Shown: positions 53,953 to 62,956, counted from the first letter of the stretch. The stretch: DNA of 64,000 nucleotides from an uncultured Flavobacteriaceae bacterium (GCA_947494325.1 CANLUS010000001.1:372001-436000); one strand, 5' to 3'. Notes: a model not told the origin generated them from the letters alone. Program-made: numbers and translations.

Positions 53953-55155
53953 ATGATTTCATCTCAAGAAGCACTTCAAATAATTCTTAACAATACGCAA
54001 GATTTCGGTATTGAAGAAATCCCTTTTTTAGAAGCTACAGGTCGTGTACTAAAAGAAGATATAAAAGCTGATAGAGATTTTCCTCCATTTAATAGTGTTC
54101 GAATGGATGGCATTGCAATTTCTTTTAAGGCTTTTGCCGAAGGTAACAGAGTCTTTCGTATTGAAGGTATTCAAGCTGCGGGCAGTGCACAATTAACCTT
54201 AAAGAATATGTCGAATTGTTTAGAAGTAATGACAGGAGCCGTGTTACCTCATGATGCTGATACTGTTATTAGATATGAAGATCTGCATATATCTGATGGG
54301 AAAGCTACGATTACTATAGATGTTATTACTGAAGGTCAAAATGTACATGAACAGGGTAGAGATCGGAAAACAAATGACGTATTAATAAAAAAGAACTGTG
54401 AGCTATCTCCTGCCGAGATTGGGGTGTTAGCTACGGTCGGGAAGGATGCCGTTACAGTAGCAAAACAACCAAAAATAATGATTGTTTCTACCGGAGATGA
54501 ACTCGTTGAAGTAACCAAGAATCCATTAAAACATCAGATACGAAGAAGCAACGTGTATACCTTAGTTTCACTACTAGAACAATTGGGCATACAGGCTGAA
54601 ACGGAGCATATTGCAGATGAAAAACCTCAACTAATGAAAAAAATAGCTCAATTTTTGAAGTCATATGATGTGCTATTATTTAGTGGGGCTGTAAGCAAAG
54701 GTAAATTCGATTTTTTACCAGAGGTATTAAACGAATTAGGTGTAAAAAAGTTGTTCCACAAAGTAAAACAGCGCCCTGGAAAACCCTTCTTCTTTGGTGT
54801 TACGGAACAAATGCGTAAAAAAATTCCGGTATTCGCTTTTCCCGGTAATCCAGTGTCTACTTTCGTTGGATGTGTAAAATATTTTTATCCGTGGTATAAA
54901 AAATCGGTTGACCTTGTATTCGAAAATTTTGACAAAGCAATTTTAGCCAAAGATTTTAGATTCAATCCAGAATTAACCTATTTTTTACAAGTGAAACTTG
55001 AAAATAAAAAAGGGCTAATAGTCGCCGTTCCAGTCGCAGGAAATGGCTCTGGTGATTTGGCAAATTTATCAAATGCGGATGCGTTTTTAGAGCTACCGGA
55101 TGATCAAGCAGATTTTAAAACAGGAGAAGCTTTTCCTTTAATTAGATATAGATGA
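53953..55155 (+). CDS. moeA: Molybdopterin molybdotransferase
   Basis: 400 residues, the usual size. DRDFPPFNSVRMDGIA at the N-terminus, TGAVLPHDADTVI, STGDELVE, and FAFPGNPVSTFVG are family blocks. It inserts molybdate into adenylated molybdopterin. Overlaps moaC by four bases (ATGA). Confidence 0.96.
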   Translation: MISSQEALQIILNNTQDFGIEEIPFLEATGRVLKEDIKADRDFPPFNSVRMDGIAISFKAFAEGNRVFRIEGIQAAGSAQLTLKNMSNCLEVMTGAVLPHDADTVIRYEDLHISDGKATITIDVITEGQNVHEQGRDRKTNDVLIKKNCELSPAEIGVLATVGKDAVTVAKQPKIMIVSTGDELVEVTKNPLKHQIRRSNVYTLVSLLEQLGIQAETEHIADEKPQLMKKIAQFLKSYDVLLFSGAVSKGKFDFLPEVLNELGVKKLFHKVKQRPGKPFFFGVTEQMRKKIPVFAFPGNPVSTFVGCVKYFYPWYKKSVDLVFENFDKAILAKDFRFNPELTYFLQVKLENKKGLIVAVPVAGNGSGDLANLSNADAFLELPDDQADFKTGEAFPLIRYR

Positions 55156-55628
55156 ATGAATTTTCGCATATAAATAAAGATAATCAACCCAACATGGTTG
55201 ACGTTGGAAATAAAGCGATCTCGAAACGAAAAGCGCTAGCAAAAGCAATTGTGTTTCTAGGTTCAGATATTATGAGTCACTTCACCAACAACGACATCAT
55301 TACCAAAAAAGGCCCTGTTTTTCAAACGTCCATTATCGCAGGAATTCAAGCCGTAAAAAAGACATCAGAGCTGATACCTATGTGCCATCCGTTATTAATT
55401 AATGGTGTGAAAATTGAAATCAATATCTTAGATAAAGAACATATCGTAATTTTATGTTCGGTAAAAATTGATGGTAAAACTGGTGTTGAAATGGAAGCTT
55501 TAACAGGTGCTTCGGTAGCTGCTTTAACCATCTATGATATGTGTAAAGCTTTGTCGCAAAAAATAATAATTAAAGAAGTCAAATTGTTAGAGAAATCAGG
55601 AGGAAAATCCGATTATAAAAGTGAATGA
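55152..55628 (+). CDS. moaC: Cyclic pyranopterin monophosphate synthase
   Basis: 158 residues. MVDVGNKAISKRKALA near the start, IPMCHPLLINGVKIE, and KTGVEMEALTGASVAAL with the catalytic residues. It works with MoaA to make cPMP. Placed between moeA and the mobA fusion. Confidence 0.96.
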   Translation: MNEFSHINKDNQPNMVDVGNKAISKRKALAKAIVFLGSDIMSHFTNNDIITKKGPVFQTSIIAGIQAVKKTSELIPMCHPLLINGVKIEINILDKEHIVILCSVKIDGKTGVEMEALTGASVAALTIYDMCKALSQKIIIKEVKLLEKSGGKSDYKSE

Positions 55629-55641
55629 AAAGAGACTAGAA

Positions 55642-56769
55642 ATGGAAACTAAACAACATCTAAAACACGCCAATATTACACGTCGTACTAATGACTTGAT
55701 GGCACCAAACGAAATCGCAATTTTGGGAGTAAAATGCTCAATTATTACTGATTTTGTGGAAAAAATGACTGAAAAACTGCAAAATAATGCAAAAATAGCC
55801 TATTTAGACGCGTCACATGCTGATGAGATTTTAAGTCCAAAGGCAGACGTTTTTACCACACATAACTCTGGCAATTTGAACAGTTCGACGGCATCTATCT
55901 TGAATCCCTATAATGAGCGTATTCGTTTTTCAAATTATGACCTTTTATTGATAAATGGCAATCATTTTAAAGGCTCAAAACAAATCCTAATTCTAGATAA
56001 TGAAAAGGAGGCTTCTGTTAAAAAGCGACTTGACCAATTAGATAGAATTCAGTTTGTGATCAAACGTAATACAGACGCCAAATACTTTGATTTTTTAGTT
56101 GACAAATATCCTTCCATCAAGAATTTGAGATGTTATCATATTGATGAAGTTGATGCCATCGCCACACATATTTATAATTTAATTCAAGAAACAACTGCTC
56201 CCGTTCAAGGCCTGGTTTTGGCTGGGGGTAAGAGTTCTCGAATGGGCAAAGACAAAACAAAATTAGTTTATCATGGTAAAACCCAATGTGATTTTACAGT
56301 AGAGATGTTACAAAACAATTTACTTAGCACGTATGTTTCTGTAGCGCACAACCAAGAACTCTCTAGTCATGAAATTATACAAGATAAATTTATCGGTTTA
56401 GGTGTTTTTGGTGCTATTTGCTCTGCCTTTCAGCATGATCCAAATAAGGCCTGGTTGGTATTGGCGACCGACCTCCCTTTTGTGAATGACGAAATCGTTC
56501 AATTATTGTTACGTAACCGAAATCCGAAAAAAATGGCAACCGCTATTAAAGGAAAATCAAAAGAATTTGTGGAACCCTTAATTACCATCTACGAACCGAA
56601 AGCTTATCCCATTTTATTAAGTTATTTAGCACAAGGTTATTCTTGCCCGAGAAAAGTCTTGATCAACTCAGATGTTGAAATTATTGAAGTTAATGATGCT
56701 ATCATTCGTAATATCAATACTCCGGCAGAACATGAACAAGCCCTAAAAGAACTCTCTAAAAATTCATAG
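55642..56769 (+). CDS. mobA: Molybdenum cofactor guanylyltransferase with extra N-terminal domain
   Basis: 375 residues from ATG 55642 (a GTG at 55621 overlaps moaC). The C-terminal 190 residues are MobA: QGLVLAGGKSSRMGKDKTKL near 190, ATDLPFVNDEIV, and FVEPLITIYEP. The N-terminal 180 residues (IAILGVKCSIITDFVEKMTEKL, IAYLDASHADEI) look like a MobB-type P-loop domain in which the GKT/S loop has been lost. It links GMP to molybdopterin. The fusion suggests MobB function merged and degenerated. Confidence 0.85.
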   Translation: METKQHLKHANITRRTNDLMAPNEIAILGVKCSIITDFVEKMTEKLQNNAKIAYLDASHADEILSPKADVFTTHNSGNLNSSTASILNPYNERIRFSNYDLLLINGNHFKGSKQILILDNEKEASVKKRLDQLDRIQFVIKRNTDAKYFDFLVDKYPSIKNLRCYHIDEVDAIATHIYNLIQETTAPVQGLVLAGGKSSRMGKDKTKLVYHGKTQCDFTVEMLQNNLLSTYVSVAHNQELSSHEIIQDKFIGLGVFGAICSAFQHDPNKAWLVLATDLPFVNDEIVQLLLRNRNPKKMATAIKGKSKEFVEPLITIYEPKAYPILLSYLAQGYSCPRKVLINSDVEIIEVNDAIIRNINTPAEHEQALKELSKNS

Positions 56770-56772
56770 ACT

Positions 56773-57609
56773 ATGAATACCTCGGTTCATATTTTAAATG
56801 GTGATAGCACCGCTGAAATACTAAAAGAAAGTGGTATTTCTGGAGACCTTATTGTTTGGAGAGAAATGCTTAGTGAAGGTCCCGTATCGCCAACTGTTGG
56901 GAATGATGAATTTTGGGGTTTACGTTATGGATATTTTGAAAGTGAACTCAAAATAAATAAGATTGCGTATTATGATACTGCGATTAAGGAACTTATAAAG
57001 ATTGAAGATTTAAGTAGTTATAAAGAAGTTGTTTTATGGTTTGAATATGACCTATTTTGCCAAGTCAATTTAATGGCTTTATGTACGTATTTACTAAATC
57101 ATTATAGCAAAAGTCTAAACTATTATTTGGTATGTGTAGGCAAAGACAAAGACAGCGAGTCTTTGTTGACCTTATCTGATTATGCTCCCACGACATACCA
57201 AAAACTATATGACGAACGCATCAAATTATCTAGACACGATTTGTTATTTGCTCGGGAATGTTGGGAACAATATGTCGAAAATGATATTTCAAAACTTAAA
57301 AAATATAATTTCGGTAAGAATAGTAAGTTCAATTATTTTCAATTAGCTGTTTCTCAGCACCTAAAAAGGTTTCCAGAAAATGGAAAATTAAATCAAATTG
57401 ATACTAAGATATTAGAAACCATACAGAAAAAAAAGTCCACAAAAAGAGACATTATTAAGGAGCTGTTGTTTTGGCAAAGGAACGAAACAGTTTATGGTTT
57501 CGGAGATTTACAGTATGAAATGTATCTTGATAGATTGCATCTCTTCTATGAGATTAAAAATGATACTTATTATCTAAATGACAAAGGAAGGAATATCTTA
57601 ACGAAATGA
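56773..57609 (+). CDS. DUF1835 domain protein
   Basis: 278 residues. The N-terminus shows the DUF1835 pattern VHILNGDSTAEIL, GDLIVWREMLSEGPV and VVLWFEYDLFCQVNLM; the C-terminal 100 residues include a winged-helix-like stretch (RDIIKELLFWQRNETVYGFGDLQYEMYLDRLHL, in part). No catalytic function is known to me. Sits 3 bp after mobA and overlaps moeB by four bases, so it is locked into the Moco operon. Confidence 0.85.
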   Translation: MNTSVHILNGDSTAEILKESGISGDLIVWREMLSEGPVSPTVGNDEFWGLRYGYFESELKINKIAYYDTAIKELIKIEDLSSYKEVVLWFEYDLFCQVNLMALCTYLLNHYSKSLNYYLVCVGKDKDSESLLTLSDYAPTTYQKLYDERIKLSRHDLLFARECWEQYVENDISKLKKYNFGKNSKFNYFQLAVSQHLKRFPENGKLNQIDTKILETIQKKKSTKRDIIKELLFWQRNETVYGFGDLQYEMYLDRLHLFYEIKNDTYYLNDKGRNILTK

Positions 57610-58727
57610 ATATTACCAAAGAACAATTATATAGACGTCAAACGACCCTCAAAGAGATCGGCACCTTGGGCCAGCAAAAAATTATACGATCTCATGTTAC
57701 TGTGATAGGTTGTGGTGGTTTAGGAAGTGCTGCCGCAGTTTATTTGGCAGCAAGTGGTATAGGCAACATTCATTTAGTAGACTATGATGTGGTTGATGCC
57801 TCGAATTTGCACCGACAAATTTTCTATACAACCAAAGATATTAATCAACCGAAAGTAACAATTTTAACGAACCATATCGGTAGAATTTCACCTTTTGTAG
57901 AAATAACCACAACAAATTCGGCTGTATCTAAAGAGAATGTTTTTGACATTATTTCGGCAACCGATTATGTACTCGACTGTACCGATAGTTTGCCAATTAA
58001 GTACTTGATCAATGATGCATGCGTGCTTAAAAATGTTCCGCTCATCTATGGTTCGTTGTACAAATATGATGGATATGTGGCTAGTTTCAACATCAATCTT
58101 TCAGAATCTAAATGGAGTGCGAACCTGAGAGATGCTTTTCCAGCAATATCAAAAGAGACTATTCCAAATTGTTCAGAAATTGGCACCCTAAACACCATCG
58201 TTGGCATCATCGGTATTATGCAAGCCAATGAGGTGTTAAAATTAGTTACCGGCATCGGAAAAGCATTAGTAAATAAATTATTGATCTATAATAGTTTAGA
58301 GAATTCTCAATACAAAATGCAATTAGAAAACACCTTCACGAAGGAAAAAGTACAGGAAATTTTTTCTGCCGAAACCTATTCAGATCATACTTGTGATACT
58401 ATTCAAGATGAGTCCTTATTAATTTCGGCAAAAGAATTACAGAAAAAACTATCTACTGATCAAACTTTCGAAAAACTATGTGTCATTTCAGTAATTGAAA
58501 GACCGACTCATGAACCTCCTTTTTTGATCAATGATCAAGTTCCATTAACTACATTTGATGTGAATACATATCCTTTTGACAAAAACAACAACTATGTGAT
58601 TGTTTGTAATAGAGGAATTTCAAGCTATATTGCCACACAGCGAATAAAAACAGCATATCCAGACCTCAACGTTTTAAGTTTAAAAAACGGAATCATAAAT
58701 TACGAAAACGAATGCAAGATCCATTAG
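57606..58727 (+). CDS. moeB: MoeB/ThiF-type adenylyltransferase fused to a rhodanese-like domain
   Basis: 373 residues. E1-like domain: GCGGLGSAAAVYLAASGIGN (about 37-56), DYDVVDASNLHRQ, DCTDSLPIKYLIND, and the Cys in IPNCSEIGTLN. The paired CxxC zinc motifs of E. coli MoeB are missing. The C-terminal ~100 residues are rhodanese-like with the loop VCNRGISSY holding a Cys. It would activate the MoaD C-terminal Gly-Gly and supply sulfur. moaD is nearby at 62683. Confidence 0.92.
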   Translation: MNITKEQLYRRQTTLKEIGTLGQQKIIRSHVTVIGCGGLGSAAAVYLAASGIGNIHLVDYDVVDASNLHRQIFYTTKDINQPKVTILTNHIGRISPFVEITTTNSAVSKENVFDIISATDYVLDCTDSLPIKYLINDACVLKNVPLIYGSLYKYDGYVASFNINLSESKWSANLRDAFPAISKETIPNCSEIGTLNTIVGIIGIMQANEVLKLVTGIGKALVNKLLIYNSLENSQYKMQLENTFTKEKVQEIFSAETYSDHTCDTIQDESLLISAKELQKKLSTDQTFEKLCVISVIERPTHEPPFLINDQVPLTTFDVNTYPFDKNNNYVIVCNRGISSYIATQRIKTAYPDLNVLSLKNGIINYENECKIH

Positions 58728-60493
58728 AATTTTATTCCCTTTCAATTCAACAGTTTGAAGAAAAATTACATCAGTTAAAAAAACAGTTAGCTGCTTCTAG
58801 CACTATACGTTTGTTGGTATTTTTATCTATCGGTTTTGGAATTTATTTCTTTTTTGGTAATCCAAAAGCGATGATCGCTATCGCCGTAGTTGGCTTTGTG
58901 TTATTTCTATATTTAGTCTCCAGGCATACCGACCTACAATATAAAAGGGATTTAATAGTGCAATTGATTGCTATCAATACAACTGAAATTAACGTTTTAA
59001 AGCGAGATTATCTGTCATTAGATGACGGAAGAGAGTTCATTGACCCAACACATGCCTATAGTTATGATATTGATTTGTTTGGAAGAGGTTCATTTTTTCA
59101 ATACATCAATCGAACTTCGATTGAAGAAGGGCGAAAACATCTCTTTAATACCTTGACAGAAAATAGCATTGATAATATTGAACAAAAACAAGAAACGATT
59201 AAAGAATTAGCATCGAAACCCAAATGGCGTCAGCAATTTTCGGCAATTGCGAGTTTGGTAAAAGTGCAACATGCTACCCAAGATATTGTAAAATGGATAC
59301 ATAATTACGAAGCAGTCTTTTCAAAATCCATCCGTTTGTTACCAACTATATTCTCTGTTATCTCCCTTACTATTATTGGATTAGTTGGTTTTAATATTCT
59401 CGATTTTAATATTTTAGTCGTTTGGTTTTTTATTGGACTAAGTATAACTGGGATCTTCTTAAAAAGAATAAATGTAATTTATAGAGATGCTGATAAGGCA
59501 AAAGATACTTTTAAGCAGTATCATCAACTACTCAATGAAATAGAGACTGTTTCTTTTAACTCCGACATTCTGAGAGAAAAACAAAACGCCATTAAAACCG
59601 AAACAAAAAAAGCTTCGGCTATTTTTGCTGCGTTTTCTAAAATTCTTGATGCGCTAGACCAGCGTAACAATGTTTTTATTGCAATTTTAGGAAATGCTTT
59701 ATTTTTAAGAGATACGCAACAAGCTTATAAAGTAGAGCAATGGATTAAAACATATCGTAATAAAGTAGAAAATTGGTTTAATGTTATTGCTTTTTTTGAT
59801 GCCCAAAATTCATTGAGCAATGTCGCTTTTAACCATCCCACATATAGTTTCCCCATTATTCAACAAGGTGATGATGTGGTTCACGCCAAGCAGTTAGGCC
59901 ATCCGTTACTGAAAAGTGAACAGCGTATTGATAATGATTATCTTATAAGACAAGAAGAATTTTTTATCATTACCGGGGCAAATATGGCAGGAAAAAGCAC
60001 CTTCTTAAGAACAGTATCACTATCTATAGTAATGGCTAATATTGGGTTACCTGTTTGTGCGAATTCTTATACTTACAATCCGATACAATTAATAACCAGC
60101 ATGCGCACAAGTGATTCTCTAACCGACGACGCCTCCTATTTCTTTTCTGAACTGAAACGCTTAAAATTCATCGTAGACAAAATAAACCCAAAAGCTAAAG
60201 AAAATAAGTACTTCGTTATTTTAGATGAAATTTTAAAAGGTACAAATAGTACGGATAAAGCCATAGGTTCCAAAAAATTCGTAGAAAAACTAGTTGCATC
60301 GAATTCAACAGGGATTATTGCTACCCATGATTTAAGTTTATGTGAGACCGAAAAAACACTTCCTCAAATACGAAATTACTATTTCGATGCAGAAATAATA
60401 AATGACGAGCTTCATTTTGACTATAAACTAAAAAATGGTATTTGTAAAAATATGAATGCCTCATTTTTACTCAAAAAAATGGAAATCGTATGA
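58712..60493 (+). CDS. Membrane-associated MutS-like ATPase
   Basis: 593 residues. Two pairs of hydrophobic segments in the first half (about 32-66 and 208-250) and a MutS domain V ABC-type ATPase at the end: Walker A GANMAGKSTF near 423, TSDSLTDDASYFFSELKRL, Walker B FVILDEILKGTNSTDK, and ATHDLSLCE. The mismatch-recognition domain of MutS is absent. Not classical mismatch repair; family role unknown. Overlaps moeB by 16 bp. Confidence 0.85.
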   Translation: MQDPLEFYSLSIQQFEEKLHQLKKQLAASSTIRLLVFLSIGFGIYFFFGNPKAMIAIAVVGFVLFLYLVSRHTDLQYKRDLIVQLIAINTTEINVLKRDYLSLDDGREFIDPTHAYSYDIDLFGRGSFFQYINRTSIEEGRKHLFNTLTENSIDNIEQKQETIKELASKPKWRQQFSAIASLVKVQHATQDIVKWIHNYEAVFSKSIRLLPTIFSVISLTIIGLVGFNILDFNILVVWFFIGLSITGIFLKRINVIYRDADKAKDTFKQYHQLLNEIETVSFNSDILREKQNAIKTETKKASAIFAAFSKILDALDQRNNVFIAILGNALFLRDTQQAYKVEQWIKTYRNKVENWFNVIAFFDAQNSLSNVAFNHPTYSFPIIQQGDDVVHAKQLGHPLLKSEQRIDNDYLIRQEEFFIITGANMAGKSTFLRTVSLSIVMANIGLPVCANSYTYNPIQLITSMRTSDSLTDDASYFFSELKRLKFIVDKINPKAKENKYFVILDEILKGTNSTDKAIGSKKFVEKLVASNSTGIIATHDLSLCETEKTLPQIRNYYFDAEIINDELHFDYKLKNGICKNMNASFLLKKMEIV

Positions 60494-60534
60494 TGTCTTC
60501 CAAAAAAAATCTATGTTTAGAAAATTAAATGTTA

Positions 60535-60542
60535 TAAATTTG
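60535..60542 (+). promoter_or_regulatory. Promoter -7 box for the second NadR-like kinase
   Basis: TAAATTTG, exact TAnnTTTG match. The transcript would begin about 60548, just before the leader hairpin. Confidence 0.45.
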
Positions 60543-60553
60543 TGATATAATAG

Positions 60554-60622
60554 TGCCCCTTTATAATTATGTTGCAAAGTAATAGGATAGAACAACATAT
60601 AATTTTATTTGAAAAGGGGACA
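60554..60622 (+). promoter_or_regulatory. Leader hairpin masking the ribosome-binding site of the second NadR-like kinase
   Basis: CCCCTTT (60556-60562) pairs with AAAGGGG (60613-60619), and AATTATGTTG (60565-60574) pairs with CAACATATAATT (60593-60604, 2-base bulge). The AAGGGG strand is the Shine-Dalgarno-like sequence of the ATG at 60624, so the fold would hide it. I do not recognise a known riboswitch class. Confidence 0.5.
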
Positions 60623-60623
60623 T

Positions 60624-61274
60624 ATGGATAAAAGGCTTCTACAAAAACCAATAAATATTGTAAAGGTAGTGTTGTTTGGACCAGAATCTACTGGTAAAAC
60701 TACCTTGGCAAGCCAATTAGCGTATCATTATCAAACAGTTTGGGCTCCAGAATACGCAAGAAATTATTTACAAAAAAAATGGAACAATAAGCGTCAAGTG
60801 TGTGAACATAACGACCTTATTCCTATTGCCATTGGACAAATGAAATTAGAAAACAAATTGGCTAAGCGAGCTGATAAGGTACTCATTTGTGATACTGACC
60901 TTTTAGAGACAAAAGTATATTCTGAGGAATATTATGATGGTGTTGTTGACCGTGACTTAGAAGCTGCTGCGAATAAAAATCAATATGACCTTTACTTGCT
61001 AACTTATATAGATATTCCTTGGAAATTAGATAGTATTAGAGATCGACCTGGACAAAGAGAAAACATGTTTAATGCATTCGAAAATACCTTAAAAAAGTTT
61101 GATCGCCCATATATTCTATTAAAAGGAGATGAAGAAACACGCTTTAAAAAAGCAGTAGCTAGTATTGATGAAGTTTTAGTTAAAAAACAAAATTTATTTA
61201 ACTATTCTCAATCCGAAAATATCGAAGTGAAGCGTAAAAGTTTCTTTAGTAAGTTTTTCAATTTTGGAGATTAA
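60624..61274 (+). CDS. NadR-like P-loop kinase, second copy
   Basis: 216 residues from ATG 60624 (a TTG opens the frame at 60609, but it lies in the leader hairpin). Walker A GPESTGKTTLASQL, WAPEYARNYLQ, CDTDLLETKVYSEEYYDG and RDRPGQR match its paralog at 7170-7826 almost block for block. It ends with a basic/Phe-rich tail (KRKSFFSKFFNFGD) absent in the other copy. Expected activity: nicotinamide riboside kinase or a related vitamin kinase. It stands alone, without PnuC. Confidence 0.85.
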   Translation: MDKRLLQKPINIVKVVLFGPESTGKTTLASQLAYHYQTVWAPEYARNYLQKKWNNKRQVCEHNDLIPIAIGQMKLENKLAKRADKVLICDTDLLETKVYSEEYYDGVVDRDLEAAANKNQYDLYLLTYIDIPWKLDSIRDRPGQRENMFNAFENTLKKFDRPYILLKGDEETRFKKAVASIDEVLVKKQNLFNYSQSENIEVKRKSFFSKFFNFGD

Positions 61275-61900
61275 TTAAACGAATACAAGAGTACATCCTT
61301 ATTTTTCTTCAAGATGTGGTCTAGGTCGTCTAAAAAAGCGGTTGAAACCGTCGGACATCCCCAGCTCATTACTAATGGCTTCGGGTAAATCTCTTCATCT
61401 GGCACATGTTCCCATGCATGTAAAACCACTACTCGCTTACGCATATTAGAATTTGATGTCTCCAATCCATCTATCCAATACTTATAATTTTTACCCCATT
61501 GACTATAAGCTCTTTCTCCAATAACCGCCATCCCTAAAGAAGTACAAAAACTTTCACTCACATTACTAAAGTTTTTTGCCTTTTCATTATTTTTAGCTTC
61601 TTTCTTACAACTTCCGTGACAGACAAGTGCTCTTTTTATAATTTTTTCCTTTTCTAAATCAATTACAAAAAAGCGATTTTTACCACTGTGTAATGAATAA
61701 TCAATCATAAAAGCGATTGTCTCATTTTTCTTATTCACCTTAGCAAATTTTTTGATGTAGGTTATTTTAGATAGATATCTATCCGTTTTCTCAGTTTTCA
61801 CCGTTGCTATTGATGTAGCATTTGAAGTAATTAATTGTGACTTATTCTGAGTACAAGAAACAAAAGAGAGCAGTAGTACTAAAATTGTAAGGTTCTTCAT
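61271..61900 (-). CDS. Murein L,D-transpeptidase catalytic-domain lipoprotein
   Basis: 209 residues from the ATG at 61900, chosen because it begins a perfect lipoprotein signal (MKNLTILVLLLSFVSC, Cys16). The catalytic motif SWGCPTVS holds the Cys of YkuD_2-type transpeptidases; HAWEHVPDEEIYPKPL and the GMAVIGERAYSQWG block precede it. Such enzymes make 3-3 peptidoglycan crosslinks or attach proteins. Overlaps the convergent kinase gene by 4 bp. Confidence 0.88.
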   Translation of the reverse strand: MKNLTILVLLLSFVSCTQNKSQLITSNATSIATVKTEKTDRYLSKITYIKKFAKVNKKNETIAFMIDYSLHSGKNRFFVIDLEKEKIIKRALVCHGSCKKEAKNNEKAKNFSNVSESFCTSLGMAVIGERAYSQWGKNYKYWIDGLETSNSNMRKRVVVLHAWEHVPDEEIYPKPLVMSWGCPTVSTAFLDDLDHILKKNKDVLLYSFN

Positions 61901-61919
61901 GTAAATCTTGATATATGAT

Positions 61920-62354
61920 TTATGGAGTAGCATTCACCCAAACTTCACCATCTATAAAATATTCCTTTTTCCAAATTGGTACTGTATCTTTTAAAGTATC
62001 TATCGCAAATTGGCAAGCCGCAAAGGCTGCTTTTCGATGTGGTGAAGAAACTGCAATAATCACTGGAATATCTCCTATTTGTAGTTCACCTTCGGCATGA
62101 TGAATAGCAATTCTTAGAATATCAAAATCTAGCAACGCCTTATCGGCGATTTTCTGCATTTCTTTCGTCGCCATTGGTTTATAAGTAGAAAAATCTAGCA
62201 AGGTCACTTCTTTTGCATCAGTAGCATTTCTAACCGTGCCAACGAAGAGCGCAATACCCCCGCAAGAAGGATCTTGAACAAAATCATAACAGACTTGTAA
62301 GTTAAGTTTTTCTTTAGCGATGAGTATTGATGAATTCACAGTTATTTTAATCAA
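61920..62354 (-). CDS. moaE: Molybdopterin synthase catalytic subunit
   Basis: 144 residues from a TTG start; no ATG is available before the conserved core. GGIALFVGTVRN near 32, HHAEGELQIGDIPVI, and HRKAAFAACQF with IPIWKKE-type lysines (here VPIWKKEYF) at the active site. It transfers sulfur from MoaD to cPMP to make molybdopterin. Separated from moaD by the opposite-strand DUF3817 gene. Confidence 0.95.
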   Translation of the reverse strand: MIKITVNSSILIAKEKLNLQVCYDFVQDPSCGGIALFVGTVRNATDAKEVTLLDFSTYKPMATKEMQKIADKALLDFDILRIAIHHAEGELQIGDIPVIIAVSSPHRKAAFAACQFAIDTLKDTVPIWKKEYFIDGEVWVNATP

Positions 62355-62410
62355 AATCTATACCAAAGTTAAGGAATCAGGTTGTACTTTTGCTCACAAA
62401 TTTTCTATTT

Positions 62411-62686
62411 ATGAAGAATACATTTAGAGTAGTTAGTATCTTAGAAGGAGTCTCTTATATTTTATTGCTTTTTATAGCCACTCCTATCAAATATCTAGCC
62501 CAAGATGAGACCTATGTTAAATTATTAGGTATGCCTCACGGACTTTTATTTGTTGCCTATCTAGTGTTGGCTTTTTTGATAAAAGATAGCTTAAATTGGG
62601 ATAGAAAAACTTTTTTGATTGTATTGGCTGCCTCAATTATTCCTTTTGGCACTTTTTATATTGACAAAAAGTATTTGCGAAACTAA
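62411..62686 (+). CDS. DUF3817 membrane protein
   Basis: 91 residues from ATG 62411. Three hydrophobic segments (about 8-24, 43-60, 68-83). VVSILEGVSYILLLFIATPIKYL and the GMPHGLLFVAYLVLAF block are the DUF3817 pattern, a small integral membrane family of unknown role. It sits on the opposite strand between moaE and moaD and overlaps the moaD 3' end by four bases. Confidence 0.85.
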   Translation: MKNTFRVVSILEGVSYILLLFIATPIKYLAQDETYVKLLGMPHGLLFVAYLVLAFLIKDSLNWDRKTFLIVLAASIIPFGTFYIDKKYLRN

Positions 62687-62925
62687 CCTCCGCTCACAGG
62701 CGGAATCAACGCCACTACATCATTATCTTGAATGGTGTAGTCATTTTTAGTATAGGCTTCGTTAACAGCTATCGTATAATTTTGATATTGATGGAGGTTT
62801 GGGTACTTCACTAATAAATCTTCTCTTAATGTTTCCAAAGTAATACCCGAAACAACTTGTTTAACCAGTTTATTTTCACCCACAACATCTCTTAAAATTC
62901 CAAAAAGAAGGATCTCTATCTGCAT
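62683..62925 (-). CDS. moaD: Molybdopterin synthase sulfur-carrier subunit
   Basis: 80 residues with the ubiquitin-like fold and the essential C-terminal Gly-Gly (LIPPVSGG). MoeB activates the last glycine and sulfur is loaded as thiocarboxylate for MoaE. Diverges from the SulP gene. Confidence 0.94.
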   Translation of the reverse strand: MQIEILLFGILRDVVGENKLVKQVVSGITLETLREDLLVKYPNLHQYQNYTIAVNEAYTKNDYTIQDNDVVALIPPVSGG

Positions 62926-62948
62926 AATTCAAAGTTATTAAATTCTCT

Positions 62949-62956
62949 TACATTTG
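62949..62956 (+). promoter_or_regulatory. Candidate -7 box for the SulP gene
   Basis: TACATTTG, exact consensus match, 21 bp before the likely TTG start at 62978. Confidence 0.4.
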
